Of a DNA stretch of 64,000 nucleotides, positions 56,401 to 64,000 are shown piece after piece. Position 1 is the first letter of the stretch. Each line of letters begins with the position of its first letter. The notes under the pieces were generated by a model that was given only the letters and a program-made list of their open reading frames with translations, ran no database searches and had not been told where the DNA came from. The position numbers and the translations under genes are program-made. Origin of the DNA: Paulinella micropora (taxonomy: Eukaryota; Cercozoa; Imbricatea; Euglyphida); the NCBI GenBank assembly GCA_009731375.1, contig BJOX01000313.1, positions 491,109 through 555,108 on the forward strand. Reading direction: 5' to 3'.

Positions 56401-57789
56401 GCATCACCAAGAATGAGGATCCTGACGAGTTACCGACTGCGGAGTTCAAGACGATGGGAGACGCACAGGAGGAATTTCATGGAGAGAAGGATAATCCCCT
56501 AGGAGCACCAGTTAAACTGTTCATTCAGCGCCCCGGTACTGTATTATATTAATTTCTCCCCCCCCCCCCACGTGCATGTGTTGTAGTATTGCAATACCGG
56601 TGCGTTGGATGTATTGCAGCGACTAATCTGCCTCGCAAGCTTCCTGTGGGCTACTTCGTCAACCCACGTTTGAAAAAGGATATTCGTTCTTTGGGCCAGT
56701 ACCTAGGGCCGGACGAGCGGGCACATGTGGAGGAGATGTTGGCGGCGGGAAACCTGACAAGAGTGGAAGTTGATGGCAAATACTTCGACGGTGGTCTGCC
56801 CGGACGCCCTGCTCATATGTCATGTGTTGATGCGAAGGGAAAGGAATGGAGAGTCGAGTTCCGACTTATCGATGAGCTGCCGATGAACTGGATGGAGTTG
56901 CCTCCTAACCGCAAAGAAAAAATAAACGCTCTTACCCATTTGACACCTGATGAGCTTCTTTCTTTGCCACGTACATATTTTGTCAACGATGGACGGCCTC
57001 CAGCTCACCCGCGATGGCGTGGTGCAAGGGAGCTGACTGAGGAAGAAAAGAAGGAGCAGGATTTGGCTTTTGCAAATGTCTCTCATCCGTGGCGCAAAAT
57101 TTTCACTTTGCTTACATCGTCTCAAGACAAGCAAGCATTTGCATCCAGCCAAATGGTAGTCAAGGAGCTAAAGGACTGGCTTAGAATGCACGGTGTTCCA
57201 ACGCAAGACGGCGACCGGAAACAGTTTAAAAAGGCGCAGCTGGTTGACCAAGCATGGAATCATTTTCAAAGCTGTGACTGTGGGTTAGAGGAAGAAGTGG
57301 ATGCCAAACTAGCTGGTGCTGCAGAACCCGAACCCGCGCTATCTGGGAACTCTTCTTCTAGCTCAGAGGAAGAAGTCAACGGTATTTCATGCTATATCTG
57401 CAATACGTTTTGCAAAAACTAGTCGCATTGTGTTATTATTTACAGTAGGTGAACAGGATGACTCAGACTCAACTGTCAGTGTGCCTCGTAGACGAGTACG
57501 CCAACCAAGCCGTCAGCGCGGACGTCGCCGCGCGCGTCGAGCAGCAGGTGGACGCGGACGCAAGCGCGCGCGAAATTCAGCTGATTCCAAGCAGGCGCTG
57601 CCATCTCAACGCAGGGGCAATCAGGTGCAAGGCGCAAACCAGCCAGGCCCGAATCCGTGGGACTGCCCCTGCTGTTCTTGCCATAACGCTGAAGGTGGAG
57701 ACAAGTGTCAGTTATGTGAGTGGCCTGCAGATGTTGATAGCTCTGATAGCTCTGACGACGACGACCCATTGATGTCGCCTCGCAAGTAA
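53410..57789 (+). CDS. SET-like / DUF7869-type transposase-like / SAP / RanBP2-zinc-finger fusion protein
   Basis: Seven exons: 53,410-53,739, 53,878-54,348, 54,395-54,505, 54,565-55,447, 55,621-56,535, 56,587-57,381 and 57,446-57,789. All are phase-consistent with GT-AG introns of 46-173 nt, giving 3,849 nt and 1,282 residues. Residues 17-135 look like a SET domain: GGYGVFA, NSSAKGFNPEKDTAQPN in the NHS..PN position, and GEEILLNY. Residues 599-800 have CDIC, ISADM (Asp 665), LFLEWDGAGDN (Asp 747) and GHGHDGNDQQF (Asp 786, 789). From memory these match the D, DN and GHTHxxxD pattern of DUF7869 proteins, thought to be RNase H-fold transposase-like. Residues 1,094-1,130 fit a SAP helix pair and 1,242-1,259 a WxCxxCxxxN..CxxC RanBP2 finger. 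The start could be later, since TCTAG at 53,421-53,425 could be an acceptor from an unseen 5' exon. Confidence 0.8.
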
Positions 57790-58015
57790 GCAAGGAAATA
57801 CTGCAACCCTTGCACGCACAAAGGTCCTGATGTAGTCATTTTATATTGGTAACATTACAAGCATATGTTATCATGGTTATTTCTTAATATGTAAGAGATT
57901 TTGCGCGTTGTGACTTTTTTTTCTTTTGCAGGTGCACGCGCTACGATTTTCTATCGTTGCAACCGAAAATTAGAAATTTTTTTGCTTGATGTAACCTTCG
58001 CATCACACAAACCCT
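57790..58015. other. Spacer between the fusion gene and the right TIR
   Basis: AT-rich, non-coding. A short stretch, AAAATTAGAAATTT..TTTGCTT at 57,966-57,986, matches in the same orientation a stretch near 48,038-48,060 just inside the left TIR, a possible subterminal motif. Confidence 0.4.
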
Positions 58016-58411
58016 CCCCCCCCCCCCCAACGTGAATCCCCCTCCCACAGCGGGCGGCAGGAAATTTTTAAAGGTGAAAGCAGCTCATAATGTAGGAAAA
58101 TACTAAAAACAAATAAAACAAAACAATCAAAGCAAGGTGTGCATGGTTGTCGCTTGTTTCCAGCATGGTCTTGTCGTCGCCGGCATGAAAAAAGAGTAGA
58201 AAAATTATAGTGTCAGACCGGTTTCGGTCCACCTCCGGAGGTGAAGTCCAAGTGGTTGACTATTAATAAAAACATGTTTTAATATCATTTTAGTATGTTC
58301 TGTAACTAAATACTGAATTCCCATTCATTTGCACAAGTTTTCTGAAAGTTCCTAAAAGTCTTGAAAATTTTTGGAAAAAGTGATACCCCCACCTTTGACG
58401 AATGGTTAGTT
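58016..58411 (-). repeat. Right terminal inverted repeat
   Basis: The reverse complement of the left TIR, from the poly-C run to CGAATGGTTAGTT. It contains the same CACCTCCGGAGGTG palindrome at 58,230-58,243. Confidence 0.92.
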
Positions 58412-58417
58412 TTTCCA

Positions 58418-59900
58418 GTATAATCTGGTGTAGCTCATGTCCCGTGTCTCCGCCGGTGGGAGGTCTACCGGTTCGGCTCGGGTTGTCAATGCCTGTCTTA
58501 ACTCTGTCTCGGCGAACTGTCGCGCTTGTGATCACGCCGTCACTCCGAGTCGGTCAGAGTCGTGCAATGGAGTGAGAGCCATTTGGCGAATGACTGCCGG
58601 GGCGATGGCTTTGTCACCCCTTGTGGCGGGTAGGACCATAGTGGTTGCCACTTGGAAAGGTGAAGGGGTGTATCCGACCGGCGGTGATTGGACAGCCTTG
58701 TCGTCGGGGCGTGGTATGCGTGGATGATTGACATCGGATCTAATGACCGTACCCCTTGTCAGACTGGTACGCCGATCTAATAGGGTCGGCCCTGAGTATA
58801 TATCATATGAGCGTGCCCCTGCATATACTTTATTTACCTTGTTCACAAAAGGGGCGGGTTTTTCTACCTGCCGGACACTGATAGGCCTCGCGCGTCTTAC
58901 GCGAGGGTCCGAGGNNNNNNNNNNCGCGAGGGCCCGAGGGCTTATTGGGTGCCCCCCCATCACATATACTTGATGTGACCGTGTCAGGATCTACAGTCGG
59001 CGTCGCCTTTGCGACGGTGTCTTTGGGTAAGGGATTGGGTAAACCGACCTCTATGGTAAGGTCAGCGACCGTGTCCGGCTCGTTAGGTACACGCTCCCGA
59101 CGGTTGTCGTCGCTACCCATCACTATATCATTATCCCTCGTCTCAACGCTATCCTCTATCGGTGAGGTCGTAGCCTCTATGGGACTATACAGAGTTTCGG
59201 TCGGCGATTGGGCCGGGACCGTGAAAAGAAGAGTCGGAGCCACTACGGTAGGCTGCTCTGCGGCTGTCCCCATGGCGGGCGCCTTAGTTTGCCGGCCAGC
59301 ACATGGCGTATCTGTCCCACTCAGGAGCAAGGAGAACGCTCCCGAGGGCGAGGCACCACGTGTCGTTGACTCGGGTGTGGACGCATTGGGCTGCCCACGG
59401 TTATTTGTTCTTGGGTTTCTTGTTTCCAGTCTTCGCCTTTTTGACGCCTGCATGGAGCATAGGGGCATCTGAGGTCTGAGAGGGTGTGTATGTGTATGTA
59501 AGGTACCGGTCAGGTGTTCTTTCCCGGGCATATAGCATGCCACTTCGTCGTACTTCCTGCCCTGGCTTCGGTACCTTTCCACCCGAGCTTTGGCCTCGGT
59601 TGAGTACTGAGCCAGCCAGGACGGGTCGTGCCCGGGCGGCAAGAAGTACGTCGTCCCTTCGGGTTGGACGTCGGGAATTTGGATGCCTTCGGTAGGGTTG
59701 TCCTTAGGGTTAAGGACCCATTTGCCATCCCTCTTCACCTTGGATCGCCCCACGTACCAACGGTGGATGTACCATTTGATTGTTTCCACCCGTTCTTGAC
59801 CCTGGCGTGGGTGTTGGTATTGGCACGAATTCGACCATTGGCACGGGGCGACCCACAGTCGGCTGTCCTCAAGCGGGTTGAAGATGACCGCATGCATCAT
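58418..59900 (-). pseudogene. Linker ORF upstream of protease, with one TGA
   Basis: On the minus strand a frame opens at 59,900 with an ATG overlapping the previous stop (ATGA) and runs to a 10-N gap (58,915-58,924). After the gap an open frame continues to a TGA at 58,532-58,534. Beyond that the same frame stays open for 38 more codons to the point where the nested element was inserted. The protein is basic near its start (WYIHRWYVGRSKVKRDGKWV) and Ser/Thr/Pro-rich after. No domain is recognised; a nucleocapsid-like or linker role is inferred from position only. Confidence 0.55.
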
Positions 59901-61174
59901 ATAATCACAGCACTCCGCACCTGGGCTTTTGTGCCACGGTCCCGCAATGGTCTCGTTGAAAAGGCCAAACTGGCAATTGTATGGGCCCGGGATCGGTGGG
60001 AGGTCACCGAGCTTTCTCTTGCCCTCTTGCCCGACTTACCCTCGGATGTGGGCCCGCCCCGTGTAGGAGGGTACGGAACCGGGGGCGGTGACAACGGTGG
60101 CACAGATGCGAACCCAGAGGAAGGGTAATACTGGTAGGGCATGGGCGGTGGAGGAGGCATTGGCGGTGGGGGAGGCAGATATGGGAGTGTCGTCCCGCCA
60201 GCCGGAGGCATCGAGTTGAACATGCCGGTGGCCGGGGTTGCCGAGTTGGTCGCCCCCCCAAATGGAAGTGAGGGCGGTGGAGGGGTGTACGACGAGCTAG
60301 AGGAGCTCGAGGAGCTATAGGGGCTCCTGGACGAGCTAGACCACGATTGACGGCGGTTGGACCAACTGCTGCCGGTCACGAAAGTCCACACGTCAAACGC
60401 TTGCCCCGGTTTGGCATGGTGGCCCTCAAGCGTGCTACCCGCAATCGTCATCGCTCTAAGCAGGACATCGGCCCGGTTGGCTCTTTCGAACTTGTCCGAG
60501 GTAAAGACACCGGTGGCAAAGGTATTGCTTGTCCAGTGGGATACTTCGCACATACGGTCTGTTCGAAACCGCACGATTTTGAAGTTCGTGTTACCCAAGT
60601 CCTGGGCTTTGGTTAGGACATTCCGGACGAACGTCTCGCCATCCGTCCGCCCTTGCTGCGGCTCGGCCTTCACTATCCCGCTCAGGACTGCCAACAACAA
60701 CGAAGCGAAATCGGTCTTCACTAAGTTGGTTAACAGTTTCTGTGGGAGATCGATGATGGACGAGATTGCCACATCGACCTCCCACATCCGCCTGGCGGCG
60801 TCCTGGACGAGGTCGACAGCAATATGGGGGAGCATGATGTAGCCCCAGTCTGCCGCGGATATGAACTGGCGGAGCATGTAATGTGGAAGCTGGTCGAGTG
60901 TGAGTTTCCCCTGCCCCACACCAGCCTCGCCAGTCATCTGCCAAGTAGGCCAGTCCGTGTTGAGTAGCGTCTGAGATGGCCACCCACCCACAAGACTGTT
61001 CAGCAGTTGCTTCACATCGGCTACCGTAAGTGCGTGACTGGCCACAATCCGATCCAGGGCAGCATAAGCCATTAGGAGCTTAAGGCCCACTCGATACGGG
61101 AGTCTCGCACTTTGCGTGTGTGCTGCAAAGTCAAAGTTGACATGGTCACGAACGGCTCGCAACGCCGCGTCCAC
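59897..61174 (-). CDS. 425-residue Gag-position ORF of the retrotransposon
   Basis: An intact frame from ATG at 61,174 to TGA at 59,897. The N-terminal 250 residues look helical and folded (LKLLMAYAALDRIVASHALT, LPHYMLRQFISAADWGYIML). The rest is Ser-rich then strongly Pro-rich (PPPPPMPPPPPMPYQYYP), with a basic end. It lies in the capsid position and its length fits Gag, but no zinc knuckle or major homology region is seen. It is the only long intact ORF of the element. Confidence 0.6.
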   Translation of the reverse strand: MDAALRAVRDHVNFDFAAHTQSARLPYRVGLKLLMAYAALDRIVASHALTVADVKQLLNSLVGGWPSQTLLNTDWPTWQMTGEAGVGQGKLTLDQLPHYMLRQFISAADWGYIMLPHIAVDLVQDAARRMWEVDVAISSIIDLPQKLLTNLVKTDFASLLLAVLSGIVKAEPQQGRTDGETFVRNVLTKAQDLGNTNFKIVRFRTDRMCEVSHWTSNTFATGVFTSDKFERANRADVLLRAMTIAGSTLEGHHAKPGQAFDVWTFVTGSSWSNRRQSWSSSSRSPYSSSSSSSSSYTPPPPSLPFGGATNSATPATGMFNSMPPAGGTTLPYLPPPPPMPPPPPMPYQYYPSSGFASVPPLSPPPVPYPPTRGGPTSEGKSGKRARESSVTSHRSRAHTIASLAFSTRPLRDRGTKAQVRSAVII

Positions 61175-61192
61175 CCGTTTATGACTGGCGTC

Positions 61193-62396
61193 TTAAGTCT
61201 TTGTCTTAGGTGGGCGATTGCGTTCGAGGGGTGCATCCCTATCTATGTTTTCATCCACCATATTCCGTCGACTTGATACACGACGGAAAGTGATTATCGA
61301 GCTACCCCCCGGTGTGGAGGCAGTTCGATCGTCACCCACTGCATGCACGGCTATTTGGATCCGTAGGCAGTCGGAAATGGCTTGGAGGATGAGGTCTACC
61401 ACAGTGAGGTAGTTGGTAACATAGAGGGTGGCCGCCGGATGCGGGGCCACTGGGACTGGTCTCCTCGTCGGACATGTCAAGGAGTGTCGCGGGAGTGGTT
61501 CGGATCTTAAGCCAGGTGAGGAACAATGATACCTTGGCAAAAGGGTCAGTCGGGGTTTCCACCGCGTCAAGGAAAAGCACGAGGTCGTCATAGGCTAGGG
61601 AGGTCTGTGGGACTATGGCATCCCGCCAGTGTTTTTGTTCCATCAAAACACGTTCCCACATCCCAGTGACGTTCTCGAGTCCCTTGAGGGTGACTACGGC
61701 CCTTGTCGTGAGGTTGGCCTGTATACGGTTTAGAAAGTTGGCATCGGGCCAATAAAGAGTGTCCACGCCAGTGGCATCAGGTGCAGTTACGGCAGTGATG
61801 ATGGCTGTTTGTTCACTGGCGTATTTGCTGCAAGTGAGTGTTTGCCTTAGGCGTGGGACTTGTTGGTGGTATGTTTGCCAAGCCTCATCGAGAAGCCTGT
61901 AGCGACACATACATAAGTCTTCCCAAAGTGTTATAAGGTCCACTATCGATTTGGGTTCTATGAACCGTGGGTTAGTGGACATTAAGCCAAGCACCTTGTC
62001 TTTTCCCTCCACCACCATCGTTTCTCTGGTCCAATGGTTGATGTCCCCATACATATTGTCATGGATATGAGGGGCTGCGAGAGGGAAATGGTATTGGTTT
62101 CGCAGGGTCAGCTGGGGATGCTGGCCATCCCGTAGGTCCCGTCATGTCCAAACTAGCCTGAGGGACAGGGATGACAGGGATCGTGGTTCGGGTCAAAATC
62201 AATGCGCCCCCAGCGTCTCTCCATGGGGACTGTGGGATAGGTGCAGCATTTTTGGCATCACGACCGAATATATCGGCACGATTCGGCACGGGTGTCTGGA
62301 AGGACCAGCCCCAGTGTTCGTGTCGTCAGCTTGACCTTGATTGTCCATAGCTGATCGATCAGCCTCTTGTGTGGGCGAGTCCCACATACCAGCCAT
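61193..62396 (-). pseudogene. Broken first ORF of the retrotransposon
   Basis: Overlapping minus-strand pieces at 62,396-62,199, 62,289-62,059, 62,054-61,332 and about 61,450-61,193 look like one former ORF of about 400 codons with at least three frameshifts. The start is MAGMWDSPTQEADRSAMDNQ. The long piece has a helical region (LITLWEDLCMCRYRLLDEAW) and the last piece NYLTVVDLILQAISDCLRIQ. It may be the true Gag capsid, with the following ORF a second structural protein. Confidence 0.5.
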
Positions 62397-63878
62397 TATG
62401 GGTTCGTTCACTTGGGGTCGTTTCCTTTTGGGGATACGCCGTGCACGAATTGGTGGCGAAGTGTCAGTGTGGGGGACAAGGCGTCTTCTGGCAGACGTTT
62501 TGTTTGGAGTGTCAGCAGCTTGTTTTTGTGCAAGACGTCAGCTGTTGGCCGTCTTGATATTTAAGCAGCGTGTGGCTTGGTCGGTAGGTGTTGGTTCGTT
62601 CGTTGTCTGTATAGAGACAGTTGTTATTGTTTTTTTTTTTTTTTTTTTTTTTTTNNNNNNNNNNATAGGATGCGTGAAAATAGGTTTGAGATTACTCACC
62701 CCCCTCTTGGTAGGGGAACCTCACGCCTTGCGAAACACTTGCCATTTGTATTGGAACTGGGGCACCCTACAATTACAAGCACGACTCCGTAACTGAGAGG
62801 TAGGGTGGAAACGATACTTCTGAAATAGTCAGACGTGATGGCCCCTTTTCCCAATAGGAAGGTGAAAAGGAATAGGGAGCTGGTTGCTCAAGCCTTGCTT
62901 ATCGTTTGGAACCCTCGGTAGGGTGTCCAATCCCAGGTTGGGACTCCTTAGTTTCCCTTTTCAGCTTAGGAAGTTCTGTGTGTGTGTGTGGGGTAGAACG
63001 AACCTACCGAGTGCGAAGTAGGTAAGGACTCCTTGGTGAGCCACAATAGGAGAACTGCTGTGAAATCCTTTCCCTGACCCTAGGTGACCTGTTGGATATA
63101 GGCGGGTGAGGAGGTAGTGAAGTGTGGAGGTAGGAGAGTGATTTGTTGCTTGAAATTTTCGACGAAATTGGAATCGCCAAAAATGAACAAATGAAACGTC
63201 TGGCTGACGTCAATCTATCTCCTTTTGTCTTGGCCTATATTCCCACTAACTAGCCTCCCTACCCCCTGCAAATTGGCTGCAATGGAAGGGCTGAGTATGA
63301 GCTAGTTTGCACAATCAAACTTTGGTGCACAGCACTCGTTTTCTGTTTTCTGTCTGTTTATAGCTGCTCTCTACTCCCTTGTGCACTTTGGATGCTTGGA
63401 AGTGGCATGAAATGACAGAACAAGTGAGTGTTGTTGTTGGAAGACAAAATTGATTGTCTGTGCAGTCTGTTTCGGATGATGGATAGAGGATATGACGTGG
63501 TTTGTAGGTGTGTGTGTGGGAGTTCGTTACTGTCGTATACGTTTGCTTCCCTTGCCACCCAACCACCTACACTCTACCCTTCTCTCCTATCTCTCTTTTG
63601 TATCCTCACACTATGTATACGATTGGTTGTATTGTGCGGGAGGAGGAGATAGTGGGTGGGTGTGTATAGATGTCAACAGAGATTGAGTCGTACGTGTCTG
63701 TTTGCCACACGTTCTCGCCTTGAAAATTGGCAGAAAATGAGCAAATAGGAACAGGACACACACGTCCTCTCCTCCCCGTATTCCTCTATCTATCTTGTGC
63801 AATGGATCTTTTCTCCTTATGTATACGTTGCAAAGAATAGGGATAGCGAAGTGTCAAACTTGGCGTAAAAGGAAAACA
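62397..63878. other. 5' leader region of the retrotransposon
   Basis: Between the first ORF and the candidate primer site lies 1.5 kb without a sustained coding frame. A poly-T run and 10-N gap occur at 62,631-62,664. Long leaders with packaging signals are common in LTR elements, but no specific signal is recognised. Confidence 0.5.
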
Positions 63879-63892
63879 GGTATGGAACTCCA
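63879..63892 (-). other. Candidate primer binding site
   Basis: TGGAGTTCCATACC on the minus strand begins with TGG, the complement of a tRNA CCA end, and lies four bases from the LTR end. I cannot name the tRNA. The position is right but the identity is unproven. Confidence 0.4.
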
Positions 63893-63896
63893 CTTT

Positions 63897-64000
63897 TGCC
63901 GGTTCGATGTAAAAAGTTCAATATATTTATTGATGCCTATCCTTTTACTCAACCAAATTCAACAACTTCGCCAGTAACCCAATTTTCTTCACTTATATAA
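63897..64000 (-). repeat. 5' LTR, partial
   Basis: TGCCGGTTCGATGTAAAAAG and, after an extra 40 bp, CAACAACTTCGCCAGTAACC match the outer end of the LTR at 37,884. The rest lies beyond the window. Confidence 0.8.

Larger units (their letters stand above)
47561..58411. mobile_element. 10.85-kb TIR DNA element nested in the retrotransposon
   Basis: Long terminal inverted repeats bound the element, and TTTC occurs once on each side (47,557-47,560 and 58,412-58,415) as a target duplication. It carries two genes reading outward from a shared central region: a SET-like plus transposase-like gene on the plus strand and a Lys/Glu-rich gene on the minus strand. Insertion lies just upstream of the retrotransposon protease and left both flanks in register. 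The intact 1,282-codon plus-strand gene and near-identical TIRs suggest it arrived recently, after or during decay of the host retrotransposon. Confidence 0.9.
37884..64000 (-). mobile_element. Large Ty3-type LTR retrotransposon, degenerate, truncated by window end
   Basis: The element reads on the minus strand. The LTR-PPT junction at 38,455/38,456 and a repeat of the LTR end at 63,897 set its limits. Removing the nested 10.85-kb insertion leaves about 14.6 kb between LTRs, far longer than the 5-6 kb of typical Ty3 elements. Order from the right is LTR, candidate primer site, broken ORF, 425-residue ORF, linker ORF, protease, RT, RNase H, integrase with GPY/F module, extra ORF with a membrane segment, polypurine tract, LTR. 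Integrase after RT and RNase H is the Ty3 arrangement. Multiple frameshifts and stop codons show that this copy is not functional. Confidence 0.85.

Overview
This is eukaryotic nuclear DNA, and very repeat-rich. Multi-exon genes with GT-AG introns, a tRNA-derived SINE, a Ty3-type LTR retrotransposon and tens of kilobases of simple-sequence DNA (TATC, TATG, TTA, AGT, CT, TATATG) all point to a large-genome protist or alga. The species cannot be fixed from the sequence; a charophyte-like or other macro-alga is only a guess. Short N runs, mostly at homopolymers or long arrays, mark assembly breaks.

Region 1 (1-7,225) is mostly microsatellite and minisatellite DNA with short unique islands, one 150-bp palindrome and one weak ORF. 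Region 2 (7,226-37,288) is a single plus-strand gene of about 30 kb. I could chain 39 small exons in consistent splice phase, giving a model of 4,152 nt (1,383 residues). It has tandem WW domains, a K/E/D-rich segment, an RS-rich segment, a conserved DWKAG helix block, and a C-terminus with W..I..EAQ and SGK.xNPNF..xxDWR motifs. Together these fit formin-binding protein 4 (FNBP4). Its introns are packed with tandem repeats, and many arrays have captured pieces of the adjoining exon together with its splice donor. Two arrays look like strings of phase-compatible micro-exons. Four copies of a tRNA-derived SINE and another dispersed repeat sit in these introns.

Region 3 (37,884 to beyond 64,000) is a very large Ty3-type retrotransposon on the minus strand. 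Its 3' LTR (37,884-38,455) and polypurine tract are on the left, and its 5' LTR starts at 63,897 and leaves the window. In minus-strand order it has a broken first ORF, a 425-residue Pro/Ser-rich ORF, a linker ORF, protease, reverse transcriptase, RNase H, integrase with a GPY/F module, and an extra broken ORF with a predicted membrane segment. Stops and frameshifts mean this copy is dead.

Region 4 (47,561-58,411) is a 10.85-kb DNA element inserted in the retrotransposon just upstream of its protease. It has near-perfect terminal inverted repeats of about 396 bp and a 4-bp TTTC target duplication. Removing it in silico puts both sides of the retrotransposon back in one frame. It carries two divergent genes. 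The plus-strand gene is complete (7 exons, 1,282 residues) and joins a SET-like domain, a DUF7869-type transposase-like core, a SAP-like helix pair and a RanBP2-type zinc finger. The minus-strand gene encodes a Lys/Glu-rich protein. A 341-bp tandem repeat built around a long inverted repeat lies between them. This SET-transposase element is the best candidate for an undescribed system here.
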